From contig CANHVY010000002.1 in NCBI GenBank assembly GCA_947464185.1, positions 1 to 64,000 on the forward strand: a DNA stretch of 64,000 bases. Reading direction: 5' to 3'. Position 1 is the stretch's first letter, and every line of letters begins with the position of its first letter. Of this stretch, positions 51,284-60,133 are shown piece by piece. The notes under the pieces were generated by a model, which did not search any database, was not told where the DNA came from, and saw only the letters and a list, made by a program, of their open reading frames with translations. This DNA comes from Burkholderiales bacterium. GTDB taxonomy: Bacteria; Pseudomonadota; Gammaproteobacteria; Burkholderiales; Burkholderiaceae_C. The position numbers and the translations under genes are program-made.

Positions 51284-52195
51284 TCAGGGCTTGAGACCCA
51301 GGCCGCGCCGGGTCAGGTCGTTGAAGGGATCGGTAAACGTGAGGTCGGCGTCGGCGATCTCGCGAATGCCCCGGAACCCCGACAGCTCGAAAAAGCGCGC
51401 GCCATCGGCACTGGCAGGCAGGGCCAGGATCAGGGCCTTCAGCCGCTGACGCTGGGCCGCCGGGAGCGCCGGGTTGGCCATCACGAAGAAGCCGGGCACC
51501 GTGGCGATCTGCCTGACGATGCGAAGCGACTGGCGCAGCGCCTCGGGCTTGGTACGGAACTCGCCCATGCTCATCACCGCCCACGGTGCCTCGCCGCTGC
51601 GCAGCAGGGCGCCCAGACTGTCGTCGTTGGCCGCGACCACGGCCTTGAAGTCCACGCCCTCCTGCAAGCCTTCGGATTTCAGCCATTGCAGGCCCACCAA
51701 GGCCACCAGGGACTGAGGATTGGCCAGGGCCAGCGACCGGCCCCGCAATTGACGGGGCGAGTCGTCGGGGTTGTCGGCACGGGCCACGGCGACGGCAGGA
51801 ATGCGCGGTTCGTAGATGGCCAGAGGCTCCCACTTCGCGTCCAGCTGCATCACGCGCCCGAGATTGGGGGCAGTGACGACGATGTCGTACTCACCCTTCA
51901 GAGAGCTGGCCGCGAAAGCCCTGAAGTCGGGGGCAGTGACGATACTGACCGGCTGCCGCAGCTCACGCTCGAAGTACTCGCGCATGGGCTGGTAGCTGGC
52001 CAGCAGGATGCGCGCGCTGACATTGGGCAGCACCCCGATGGACAGCGCACCAGACGCCGGCTGCGCCCAGGCCGGGCCGGCGATGCTCCAGCCGCCGGCA
52101 GCCAGCACACAGGCGCCCAGCCAGCGGCGGCGCGTGCCCAGAAGGGCCTCGGGGCTGGCAGGCAGTGCAGGAAAGGAACGGGGGGGCATACGCAT
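51284..52195 (-). CDS. PhnD-like periplasmic binding protein
   Basis: A 303-residue protein. The N-terminal TRRRWLGACVLAAGGWSIAG looks like a Tat signal. SIGVLPNVSARILLASYQPM and DIVVTAPNLGRVMQLDAKW fit the PhnD/phosphonate-binding family. No ABC permease or ATPase is nearby. It stands before a sensor kinase, so it probably acts as a ligand-presenting sensor, like PhnD domains in some two-component systems (tetrathionate sensor TtrS is an example). The ATG at 52195 is used; TTG at 52201 is possible. Confidence 0.85.
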   Translation of the reverse strand: MRMPPRSFPALPASPEALLGTRRRWLGACVLAAGGWSIAGPAWAQPASGALSIGVLPNVSARILLASYQPMREYFERELRQPVSIVTAPDFRAFAASSLKGEYDIVVTAPNLGRVMQLDAKWEPLAIYEPRIPAVAVARADNPDDSPRQLRGRSLALANPQSLVALVGLQWLKSEGLQEGVDFKAVVAANDDSLGALLRSGEAPWAVMSMGEFRTKPEALRQSLRIVRQIATVPGFFVMANPALPAAQRQRLKALILALPASADGARFFELSGFRGIREIADADLTFTDPFNDLTRRGLGLKP

Positions 52196-52312
52196 GCGCA
52201 AATCCGGGAGTCCGTTGCCATGCTACTGCACCCCTGCCGCCCCGGGATCCACGCCACCCGCCCCGAGACGCCGGCCCCTTGGGGGTGTGCCGCAGCCTCT
52301 TATGCCCCAAAC

Positions 52313-52338
52313 GCATATGCAACTGACGAATGATTCGT
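52313..52338. promoter_or_regulatory. Palindromes in the PhnD/rhodanese divergent gap
   Basis: GCATATGC (52313-52320) and ACGAATGATTCGT (52326-52338) are perfect palindromes in the 198-bp gap between the leftward sensor operon and the rightward rhodanese operon. They are placed well for joint control. No gene is seen in the gap. Confidence 0.35.
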
Positions 52339-52393
52339 TCCCATGTTCCACAAGCCTTCACAGAATGTGGTCCTTCGCTTTTCCGAGCAGACC

Positions 52394-53344
52394 ATGAAAC
52401 CACTCCACTCCCTTCTTGCCGGCATGGCCCTGGGCCTGACCGCCCTGTGGGCGCATGCCGCACCCCCTCTGCTCAGCCCCAAGGACCTCCAGGCCCTCCT
52501 TGGCGACGCCAACGTGCGCGTGATCGACATCCGCGACCCCAAGTCCTACGCCGCCGCCCGCATCCCGGGCGCCGTCAACGCGCCTTATGGACAATGGCGC
52601 GGACCAGCCCAGAACCCAGGTGATTTGCCGCCACTGCCCAAGCTGACAACCCTGGTGCAGAGTCTGGGCCTGACGCCCGCCACCCACGCCGTGGTGGTCT
52701 CCAGCGGTGCCGACGCCACGGACTTCGGGGCCAGCGCCCGCGTGTACTGGACGCTGAAGGTGCTGGGCCTGAAAGAACTGTCGGTGCTCAACGGCGGGGT
52801 CAAGGCCTGGGCCGAGGCGAAACTGCCGCAGAACAGCGAGGCCGTGAAGATCACCCCCAGCAGCTTCCAGCCGCAACTGGACCAGGCCCTGATCGCGACC
52901 ACGGAAGAGGTGCTGCAGCACGTCAAGGCCAAGGACGCGGTGCTGGTGGATGCGCGCCCAGCGGCCTTCTTCAACGGCGAGACCCGCGCCCCCGCAGCGA
53001 AGGTGCCCGGCACCTTGCCCGAGGCCGTGAACGTGCAACACGACAAATGGTTCGCGCCCGGCAGCAGCACCTTCGTCGGGCTGGAGCAGGCGCGGCAGGT
53101 GGCGGCCTCGTTCCCAGTGGACGCGAACAAGGAGACCGTCTCCTTCTGCAACACCGGCCACTGGGCCGCCACCAACTGGTTCGCCCTGTCGGAAGTGCTG
53201 GGACAGAAGAACGTGAAGCTGTACGCCGGCTCGATGACCGAATGGTCGCAAAACCCGAACGGCCTGCCCATGGCCAACGTACCCAGCCGTCTGACCCAGC
53301 TGCTGATTGACACCCGCATCTGGGCCGACAAGACTTTCAAGTGA
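52394..53344 (+). CDS. Periplasmic tandem-rhodanese sulfurtransferase
   Basis: A 316-residue protein with a signal peptide (to AHAAP, about residue 24). Two rhodanese domains follow. The first lacks Cys at the active loop (VVVSSGADA). The second has Cys252 in SFCNTGHWAATNW, the reactive site. It transfers sulfane sulfur from thiosulfate or a persulfide to an acceptor outside the cytoplasm. The YeeE-like permease is 10 bases downstream, which strongly suggests sulfur uptake. Confidence 0.9.
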   Translation: MKPLHSLLAGMALGLTALWAHAAPPLLSPKDLQALLGDANVRVIDIRDPKSYAAARIPGAVNAPYGQWRGPAQNPGDLPPLPKLTTLVQSLGLTPATHAVVVSSGADATDFGASARVYWTLKVLGLKELSVLNGGVKAWAEAKLPQNSEAVKITPSSFQPQLDQALIATTEEVLQHVKAKDAVLVDARPAAFFNGETRAPAAKVPGTLPEAVNVQHDKWFAPGSSTFVGLEQARQVAASFPVDANKETVSFCNTGHWAATNWFALSEVLGQKNVKLYAGSMTEWSQNPNGLPMANVPSRLTQLLIDTRIWADKTFK

Positions 53345-53354
53345 CCCTGCAGCG

Positions 53355-54428
53355 ATGAAGCGCCTGCCGCTGGCGGCCCTGGTGGCCGCCTTCTTCCTGT
53401 TTCTGGTGATGTCGGTATCGGTACGCCAGGCAGTGCTGCTGCTCGTGGGCGTGGGGATGGGAAGCGCGCTGGCCGGCGCGCGCTTCGGCTTCACCACCGG
53501 CTGGCGCCAGCTGATCGAGCAGCGCGACCCGCGCGGCGCAGCGGGCCAGGCCCTGCTGCTGGCACTGACCAGCCTGGCCGCACTGCCTTTGCTGGGGCAG
53601 TTCCCCGAACTGCATGCCGCCCTGGGGCCACCGAGCGTGAGCCTGCTGGCAGGGGCTTTCGTGTTCGGCCTGACGATGCAGATCGCCGAAGGCTGCGGCT
53701 CGGGCACTTTGTACAAGGCGGGGCTGGGAGTGCCGCTGAACATGGGCATCCTGCCGCTGTTCGCGCTGGGCAGCTTCCTGGGTTCCGTGCACCTGGACCA
53801 CTGGCTGGCGCTGGGCCAGACGGCGCCCGTGAGCCTGCCGGCCCAGTTTGGCACCGGCGGCGCCGTGCTCATCACCCTGGCACTGCTGGGGCTGGCGCTG
53901 CTGGCGGTACGGGCCTGGGTGGGGGCAGGTCGGCACTGGCTGGAGCGGCGCTGGGTCTGGGGAGCGATCGCCCTGGCCGTGCTGGCCACGCTGAACCTGT
54001 TGCTGGCCGGCCAGCCCTGGGGCGTGGTGTACGGGTTCGGGCTGTGGGCGGCCAAGGTGTCCGTGGCCGCGGGCCTGTTCGATCCCGCCGCCAACGCCTT
54101 CTGGAGCCAGGCAGGCCACGCCCAGCGGCTGACGCAGACGGTGCTGATGGACGTCACCACCATCACCAACATCGGCATCCTGGCCGGTGCGTTGTGGGTG
54201 TCGGCAGGGGCGACCACCGCCCGCAAGCCCCTCACGCCACGCCAGTGGGCGATTGGCCTGGCTGCGGGGTTCCTGATGGGCTACAGCTCGCGTCTGGCCT
54301 TCGGCTGCAACGTGGGGGCCATGCTCAGCGGCATCTCCACCGGCAGCCTGCACGGCTGGATCTGGGTGCCGCTGGCGTTTGCCGGCACGCTGGTGGGTGT
54401 GAAGGCGCGGCGCCGGCTCGGCTTCTGA
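53355..54428 (+). CDS. YeeE/YedE (TsuA-like) sulfur-compound permease
   Basis: A 357-residue membrane protein with about ten helices. The two conserved Cys motifs are EGCGSGTLYK and FGCNVGAMLSG, the internal repeats that relay thiosulfate in TsuA. VYGFGLWAAKV is also typical. It probably imports thiosulfate or a related sulfur anion delivered by the rhodanese. The ATG reading MKRLPLAALVAAFF is used. A small membrane protein follows. Confidence 0.88.
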   Translation: MKRLPLAALVAAFFLFLVMSVSVRQAVLLLVGVGMGSALAGARFGFTTGWRQLIEQRDPRGAAGQALLLALTSLAALPLLGQFPELHAALGPPSVSLLAGAFVFGLTMQIAEGCGSGTLYKAGLGVPLNMGILPLFALGSFLGSVHLDHWLALGQTAPVSLPAQFGTGGAVLITLALLGLALLAVRAWVGAGRHWLERRWVWGAIALAVLATLNLLLAGQPWGVVYGFGLWAAKVSVAAGLFDPAANAFWSQAGHAQRLTQTVLMDVTTITNIGILAGALWVSAGATTARKPLTPRQWAIGLAAGFLMGYSSRLAFGCNVGAMLSGISTGSLHGWIWVPLAFAGTLVGVKARRRLGF

Positions 54429-54446
54429 CACCAAGAGAACCGCAGG

Positions 54447-54653
54447 ATGGACACGACCACCCGCCTCAGAACCCCTCGCCCGCCCAGCCCCCCGAGCCCC
54501 AAGCTGCGCGGCCTGTTCTGGCTGCTGCTGGCCGGCTTCCTGACCTGGGACTTCTCTGTCTCGGCCCCGGTGGACCTGCGCAACGAGCCCCCATTGATCG
54601 CGGCGGGTTCGGGCCAATCGGCAGCCGGTGGCCATTGTTCGATGGCCAAATAG
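54447..54653 (+). CDS. Small single-pass protein
   Basis: A 68-residue protein 18 bases after the permease stop. A proline-rich start precedes one hydrophobic helix (LFWLLLAGFLTWDF). The end has one Cys (GGHCSMAK). CGCAGG lies before the ATG. No family is recognised. The position suggests a helper of the permease, but the gene could be spurious. Confidence 0.45.
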   Translation: MDTTTRLRTPRPPSPPSPKLRGLFWLLLAGFLTWDFSVSAPVDLRNEPPLIAAGSGQSAAGGHCSMAK

Positions 54654-54788
54654 CTCGACGGCCTCAAATAGCGGCGCCAGCCCTCGGCCGGGGTTGCACC
54701 CGGCACGGTCGCACGGCGGCCCGGCCCGGCCCGGCGCGAAGCCGCTATGCTGGGCAACCCATCACAAGCCAACGGAAGAGGCAGCTTC

Positions 54789-55154
54789 ATGGACCTGGAC
54801 AGCAAGGGACTTGCAACCCGCCGTGCCGTGCTCGGCGATGCCTATGTTGACGGCGCACTGGCCAAGGCCACGCCTTTCACCGCGCCGCTGCAGGAACTGG
54901 TCACGCGCCACGCCTGGGGCAACACGTGGCAACGCCCGAACATTGACCTGCGCACGCGCAGCATCGTCACCGTGTCGATGCTGGTGGCGCTGGGCCGCAT
55001 GCACGAGTTGAAGATTCACGTGCGCGGCGCCCTGAACAACGGTGTGACCAAGGAGGAGTTGCAGGAAATCTTCCTGCACGCCAGCGTGTACTGCGGTTTT
55101 CCTGCGGCGGTGGACGCCTTCCGTTCCGCGGCCGAGGTGATTGATGCGGCTTGA
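54789..55154 (+). CDS. Carboxymuconolactone decarboxylase (CMD) family protein
   Basis: A 121-residue helical protein. RRAVLGDAYVDGALAKATPF and TRHAWGNTWQRPNIDLRTRS are like PcaC, and ELKIHVRGALNNGVTKEELQ is the signature. The AhpD CxxC is absent, so a decarboxylase-like (PcaC) role is more likely than peroxidase. GAAGAGG precedes the ATG. No protocatechuate genes are adjacent. Confidence 0.87.
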   Translation: MDLDSKGLATRRAVLGDAYVDGALAKATPFTAPLQELVTRHAWGNTWQRPNIDLRTRSIVTVSMLVALGRMHELKIHVRGALNNGVTKEELQEIFLHASVYCGFPAAVDAFRSAAEVIDAA

Positions 55155-55225
55155 AGCTCGGCACGCAGCGAAGCCCGGCTGGCCGGGCTGCTGCCCACGC
55201 CCCCACACCCCCCGGGGCTGCGACC

Positions 55226-56356
55226 ATGGCTGAACGCGGCCAGCGCCTGTTCGTCACCCGTGCCGCGCTGGACCGGGCGCACTTGGGCCCCGACCCCGAC
55301 GCGCCCGCGCAGCGGGTGCTGGCAGCAGGCCAGGTGCGGTTGGCGGTGGAGCGTTTCGCGCTCACCGCCAACAACATCACCTATGCCGCCTTCGGCGAGG
55401 CGATGAAGTACTGGCAGTTCTTCCCGGCCGGCGACGCTGCGATGGGCTGCCTGCCGGTGTGGGGCTTCGCCACGGTGGCCGAGTCCTGCGCCGAGGGGGT
55501 GACGGCAGGCCAGCGCGTGTGGGGTTACTTCCCCGCCGGCACGCACCTGGTGGTAACGCCCGGCCGGGTGACGGGAGCCGGATTCATGGACGGAGCCCCG
55601 CACCGCCAGGAACTGGCCGGGGTCTACAACCAGTACCTCTTCTGCGATGCCGATCCTGCCTGGCATCCCTCGCTTGAGGGCCTGCAGGCGGTGCTGCGAC
55701 CCCTGTTCCTGACCGCGTTCCTTCTGGACGATCATCTGGCCGACCACGCCTTCTTCGGCGCCCGTCAGTTGTTGCTGTCCAGCGCTTCCAGCAAGACAGC
55801 GCTGGGCACCGCGCACTGCCTGGCCCTGCGGCGGCACCAGCCCGGGTGCCCACGCATCGTGGGGCTCACCTCGGCGGCGAATGCCGAGTTCGTTCGCTCG
55901 CTGGGCTGCTACGACGAAGTGCTGACCTATGACCTATGGCCTGCGCAGGTGTCATCCGCCCCCACGGCCTACATCGACTTCGCCGGTGACGCCCAGTTGC
56001 GCCGCCGCGTCCACACACAGTTCGCCGACACGCTGATGTTCAGCAGTTCCATCGGCGGCACGCATTGGGAGGCCCTGGGTTCGGCACGCGATCTGCCCGG
56101 GCCGCGCCCCACCCTGTTCTTCGCGCCGGCGCAGGCCAAGGCGCGCAGTGCGCCGCCGCCCGAAGGCTGGGGCAGTACGGAACTCCAGCGGCGCATGGGC
56201 CAGGCCTGGGCGCAGTTCATCGACCAGGTCAGGCAAGGCGGCTGGGTGCAGACCCTGGAACAGCGCGGCGCGCAGGCGGCGTTGCAGGCGTACGCCAGCA
56301 TGCTCGGCGGCCGCATCCCGGCTCGCCAGGCCTTGCTGCTGGACATGCGCGGCTGA
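55226..56356 (+). CDS. DUF2855 family protein
   Basis: A 376-residue protein. VRLAVERFALTANNITYAAF and MKYWQFFPAG resemble the start of the DUF2855 family, which is related to medium-chain reductases but lacks clear zinc and GxGxxG motifs. LLSSASSKTALGTAHCLA is a conserved central segment. Function unknown. It is 71 bases after the CMD gene in the same direction. Confidence 0.75.
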   Translation: MAERGQRLFVTRAALDRAHLGPDPDAPAQRVLAAGQVRLAVERFALTANNITYAAFGEAMKYWQFFPAGDAAMGCLPVWGFATVAESCAEGVTAGQRVWGYFPAGTHLVVTPGRVTGAGFMDGAPHRQELAGVYNQYLFCDADPAWHPSLEGLQAVLRPLFLTAFLLDDHLADHAFFGARQLLLSSASSKTALGTAHCLALRRHQPGCPRIVGLTSAANAEFVRSLGCYDEVLTYDLWPAQVSSAPTAYIDFAGDAQLRRRVHTQFADTLMFSSSIGGTHWEALGSARDLPGPRPTLFFAPAQAKARSAPPPEGWGSTELQRRMGQAWAQFIDQVRQGGWVQTLEQRGAQAALQAYASMLGGRIPARQALLLDMRG

Positions 56357-56439
56357 GCCTGGCGCGCCAAGCCAGGCCCCACACTGCCAATCCCGGCCCC
56401 TCGCCAAGCCCGCGCTGGGAGAGGGTGCCAGCCGCGAAG

Positions 56440-56464
56440 AACCCCACGGCCTGCGCGGGGTTTT
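56440..56464 (+). terminator. Rho-independent terminator after the DUF2855 gene
   Basis: AACCCC pairs with GGGGTT, an inner CG pairs with CG across one mismatch, and the loop is GCCTG. TTTT begins at 56461. It lies 84 bases after the stop and 62 before the redoxin gene. Confidence 0.6.
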
Positions 56465-56525
56465 CAGCCTCGGTACTCTCGCAGGCGAACCTCCCTATCC
56501 CGAACCAATCCTCGGTAATCACCCC

Positions 56526-57155
56526 ATGAACCGCCTTGAACTCCGCATGAACCGGGCCCTGCAAGTCCTCACCGTGCTGGCCGTCCTGGCCACACTGTGC
56601 TTGCCCGCCAGCGCGGCGGCCGTCATCGGCCAGCCTGCGCCCGCCTTCCGCACACCGGACCTCTCCGGCAAACCGGTGAGCCTGGCCGACTTCAAGGGCA
56701 AGACGGTCGTGCTGGAGTGGCACAACTTCGGCTGCCCCTTCGTGCAGAAGCACTACAGAAGCGGCAACATGCAGGCGCTGCAGAAGAAGTACGCGGCAGA
56801 GGTGGTCTGGCTGAGCATCAATTCCACCCACCCCGGACATCCCGATTACCAAGCGCCGCAGGTGCTGGAGAAAGAGTTGGCGCGCTTCGGCGCCACGCCC
56901 ACACGATTCCTGATGGACGAATCAGGGGCCGTGGGCCTGGCCTACGGCGCCAAGGTCACGCCGCACATGTACGTCATCGACCCCACCGGCAAACTGGTCT
57001 ACAACGGCGCCATCGATGACAAACGTTCGGCCAACCCGGACGATGTCAAGACCTCAAGAAACCTGGTGGTTGCAGCACTGGAAGACCTGCGTGCGGGCAG
57101 ACCCATCAGCAACCCGGTGAACGTGCCCTACGGCTGCACCATCAAGTACAAGTGA
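56526..57155 (+). CDS. Secreted redoxin (AhpC/TSA-like) protein
   Basis: A 209-residue protein with a signal peptide (to about ASAAA, residue 31). IGQPAPAFRTPDLSGKPVSL begins a thioredoxin-like fold. The active loop NFGCPFVQKHY has one Cys and not CxxC, so it resembles peroxiredoxin-like proteins. VTPHMYVIDPTGKLVYNGAI is the cis-Pro region. It should reduce peroxides or thiols in the periplasm. Substrate unknown. Confidence 0.87.
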   Translation: MNRLELRMNRALQVLTVLAVLATLCLPASAAAVIGQPAPAFRTPDLSGKPVSLADFKGKTVVLEWHNFGCPFVQKHYRSGNMQALQKKYAAEVVWLSINSTHPGHPDYQAPQVLEKELARFGATPTRFLMDESGAVGLAYGAKVTPHMYVIDPTGKLVYNGAIDDKRSANPDDVKTSRNLVVAALEDLRAGRPISNPVNVPYGCTIKYK

Positions 57156-57185
57156 ACGGCAAGCCCTGCCCCCGCGCAGGGCGGC

Positions 57186-57686
57186 GTGCTGCAACTGGAG
57201 CTTCCCGTGCTGAATGACGACCAGATCGGCCACCATCTGAACCAGGCCGCAGAGGTGGCGCGCCGCGCTGCGGCGGCAGGTCACCATCCCTTTGGCGCTT
57301 TGCTGGTGGCACCCGACGGCAAGACCGTGCTGCTGGAGCAGGGCAATGTGGACACGGTCAACCATGCCGAGGCGGTGCTGGCCCGCGACGCTGCCGCCCG
57401 TTACAGGCCCGAGTACCTGTGGGGCTGCACCCTGGTGACGACGGTGGAGCCCTGCGCGATGTGTGCAGCCACCCAGTACTGGGCCCACATCGGCAGCCTC
57501 GTGTACGGCATGTCGGAGTCCCGGCTGTTGGAGATCACCGGCAGCCACGAGGAGAACCCCACGCTGGACCTGCCCTGCCGGGAGGTGTTCGCGCGGGGGC
57601 AGAAAGCGGTGGAAGTGGTGGGGCCCGTACCTGCGGCGGAGGCGGCCATCGCCGAGGTTCACCAGACGTTCTGGAAGAGCCGCTGA
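57186..57686 (+). CDS. Nucleoside/tRNA deaminase-fold protein
   Basis: A 166-residue zinc deaminase. VNHAEAVLARD holds the His ligand and catalytic Glu, and VEPCAMCAATQYW holds the two Cys ligands. The overall length and RRAAAAGHHPFGALLV fit guanine or cytosine deaminase-like members and not TadA. The GTG at 57186 is used; another GTG 24 bases later is possible. It precedes yajC by 137 bases. Confidence 0.85.
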   Translation: MLQLELPVLNDDQIGHHLNQAAEVARRAAAAGHHPFGALLVAPDGKTVLLEQGNVDTVNHAEAVLARDAAARYRPEYLWGCTLVTTVEPCAMCAATQYWAHIGSLVYGMSESRLLEITGSHEENPTLDLPCREVFARGQKAVEVVGPVPAAEAAIAEVHQTFWKSR

Positions 57687-57823
57687 GCCAGCCTCTGAGA
57701 GGCCAGCACCGTCCGGGTCATTTGGCACGACGCCAAGGATTGGGGCCGTGCCGGCGTAAACTTGAGAGTTCTGTCTGTGTGTTCCGCCAGACGACGACCA
57801 TGACTTATTGAAGGGTGCCGAAC

Positions 57824-58153
57824 GTGTTCATTTCCCAAGCCTTCGCCCAATCCGCCCCGGCCGCTGCTGGCGGTGGGGCCGAGTCCACCTTGCTGAGCCT
57901 GCTGCCGCTGGTGCTGATGTTCGTGGTGCTGTACTTCATCATGATCCGGCCGCAGATGAAGCGCCAGAAAGAGCACAAGGCCATGCTCGATGCCTTGGCC
58001 AAGGGCGACGAGGTGGTGGTGGGTGGTGGCGTCATCGGCCGCATCTCCAAGTTGGGCGACAGCCTGGTGCACGTGGAGGTGGCCGAAGGCGTGGAGATCC
58101 AGGTGCAGCGGCCCTCAGTCGTGCAGGTGCTGCCCAAGGGCACGTTCAAGTAA
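57824..58153 (+). CDS. yajC: Sec translocase accessory subunit YajC
   Basis: A 109-residue protein. FISQAFAQSAP precedes one transmembrane helix (LLPLVLMFVVLYFIMIRPQM) and the KRQKEHKAMLDALAKGDEVV region. It associates with SecDF. The GTG at 57824 is preferred, as AAGGG lies 7-8 bases before it; a GTG 9 bases upstream would overlap that site. secD follows 76 bases later. Confidence 0.95.
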   Translation: MFISQAFAQSAPAAAGGGAESTLLSLLPLVLMFVVLYFIMIRPQMKRQKEHKAMLDALAKGDEVVVGGGVIGRISKLGDSLVHVEVAEGVEIQVQRPSVVQVLPKGTFK

Positions 58154-58229
58154 GCATGGGCCCTGGCTGGGCCTGCGCAGCGCAGCCCGGCCCTGAAGGG
58201 CAGGCGGCCGATCAGGCCTCGGAGAGTTC

Positions 58230-60113
58230 ATGAACCGCTACCCCTGGTGGAAATACGCGATCCTCGCGTTGACCTTGCTGCTCGGCTTGCTGTACGCCGT
58301 GCCCAATCTCTTCGGCGAGGCGCCGGCCGTGCAGGTATCCAGCGGCAAGGTCACGCTGAAGATCGACGCGGCGCTGCAGTCCCGGGTGGACGAGGTGCTG
58401 CAGAAGGCCGGCGTAAAGCCGCAGGCCCTGCAGTTCGACGGCCAGTCGGTCAAGGTGCGGCTGCAGAGCACCGACCAGCAGAAGCTGGCCAAGGACGCAC
58501 TGTCGGCCGCCCTCAACCCGGATCCGGCGAACCCGTCCTACATCGTGGCGCTGAACCTGCTGGCCAATACGCCGCAGTGGATGTCCAGCCTGCGCGCTCT
58601 GCCCATGTACCTGGGCCTGGACCTGCGCGGCGGCGTGCACTTCCTGATGCAGGTGGACATGAAGTCCGCGCTCACCAAGAAGGGCGACTCCATCGCCGGC
58701 GATGTGCGCACCATGCTGCGGGACAAGGGCATCCGCCACGCCGGCATCACACGCGAGGGCGTGGCCGTGGAGATCCGCTTCCGCGAAGCGGCGGTGGCCG
58801 CCAAAGCACGCGGCCTGCTCGGCGAACAGTTGCCCGACCTGGTCTGGACGGAGGCAGCCGATGGTGGCGAAACGCTGCTGCGCGGGGTGCTGAAGCCTGA
58901 GGCCGCCCGGGCAGTGCAGGATCAGGCGCTGAAGCAGAACATCACCACCCTGCACAACCGGGTGAACGAACTGGGCGTGGCCGAGCCCGTGATCCAGCAA
59001 CAGGGCGCCGACCGCGTGGTGGTGCAACTGCCGGGCGTGCAGGACACCGCCAAGGCCAAGGACATCATCGGGCGCACCGCCACGCTGGAAGTGCGCATGG
59101 TGAACGACAGCGCCGAGGCCCAGCAGGCCCTGTCGGGTGGCGCGGTGCCCTTCGGCAGTGAACGCTACCTGGAGCGCAATGGCGCGCCCATCATCGTGTT
59201 CCGTCAGGTGGTGCTGACGGGCGAGAACCTGAACGATGCCCAGGCCGGGTTCGACAACCAGACGCAGGAACCCGCCGTGCACCTGACGCTGGACGCCAAG
59301 GGCGCACGCATCTTCAAGGATGTGACGCGCGAGAGCGTGGGCAAGCGCATGGCCATCCTGCTGTTCGAGAAGGGCAAGGGCGAGGTGGTGACCGCGCCTG
59401 TCATCCGCAGCGAGATCGGGGGCGGCCGGGTGCAGATCTCCGGGCGCATGACCACGCAGGAGGCCAACGACACGGCACTGCTGCTGCGCGCCGGCTCGCT
59501 GGCTGCACCGATGGAGATCATCGAGGAGCGCACCATCGGCCCGAGCCTGGGGGCGGAGAACATCGCCAAGGGCTTCGACAGCGTGGCCTACGGGTTCATC
59601 GCCATCGTGGTGTTCATGTGTGGCTACTACCTGCTGTTCGGCCTGTTCTCATCCATCGCGCTGGGGTTCAACCTGCTGCTGCTGGTGGCGGTGCTGTCCA
59701 TGCTGCAGGCCACGCTGACCTTGCCCGGCATGGCGGCCATCGCGCTCACGCTGGGCATGGCCATCGATGCCAACGTGCTGATCAACGAGCGGGTGCGCGA
59801 GGAACTCCGCTCGGGCGCGCCGCCCCAAGCGGCCATCCATGCGGGCTACGAGCGCGCTTTTGCCACCATCCTGGACTCCAACATCACCACGCTGATTGCC
59901 GGCGTGGCCCTGCTGGCTTTCGGCTCGGGCCCGGTGCGCGGCTTCGCGGTGGTGCACTGCCTGGGCATCCTGACCTCGATGTTCTCGGCCGTGATGTTCT
60001 CGCGAGGGTTGGTCAACCTCTGGTACGGACGGCAGAAGAAGCTCAAGTCGGTGTCCATCGGCCAGGTCTGGAAGCCCGGCGCAGCGGCATCCGACAAGCC
60101 GCCGCAAGCCTGA
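58230..60113 (+). CDS. secD: Protein translocase subunit SecD
   Basis: A 627-residue protein with an N-terminal helix, a long periplasmic P1 domain and five C-terminal helices. GLDLRGGVHFLMQVDM is the D2-like motif, LGAENIAKGFDS is the D4-like one, and GMAIDANVLINERVREEL is the D5 motif. It uses the proton gradient to help exported proteins leave the SecYEG channel. CGGAGAG precedes the ATG. Confidence 0.97.
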   Translation: MNRYPWWKYAILALTLLLGLLYAVPNLFGEAPAVQVSSGKVTLKIDAALQSRVDEVLQKAGVKPQALQFDGQSVKVRLQSTDQQKLAKDALSAALNPDPANPSYIVALNLLANTPQWMSSLRALPMYLGLDLRGGVHFLMQVDMKSALTKKGDSIAGDVRTMLRDKGIRHAGITREGVAVEIRFREAAVAAKARGLLGEQLPDLVWTEAADGGETLLRGVLKPEAARAVQDQALKQNITTLHNRVNELGVAEPVIQQQGADRVVVQLPGVQDTAKAKDIIGRTATLEVRMVNDSAEAQQALSGGAVPFGSERYLERNGAPIIVFRQVVLTGENLNDAQAGFDNQTQEPAVHLTLDAKGARIFKDVTRESVGKRMAILLFEKGKGEVVTAPVIRSEIGGGRVQISGRMTTQEANDTALLLRAGSLAAPMEIIEERTIGPSLGAENIAKGFDSVAYGFIAIVVFMCGYYLLFGLFSSIALGFNLLLLVAVLSMLQATLTLPGMAAIALTLGMAIDANVLINERVREELRSGAPPQAAIHAGYERAFATILDSNITTLIAGVALLAFGSGPVRGFAVVHCLGILTSMFSAVMFSRGLVNLWYGRQKKLKSVSIGQVWKPGAAASDKPPQA

Positions 60114-60133
60114 GACTCTGAGGAGGACACAGC

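Noticed and set aside
51284..52195. Phosphonate ABC transporter component
   Set aside because: No phnC or phnE is near, and the gene precedes a sensor kinase.
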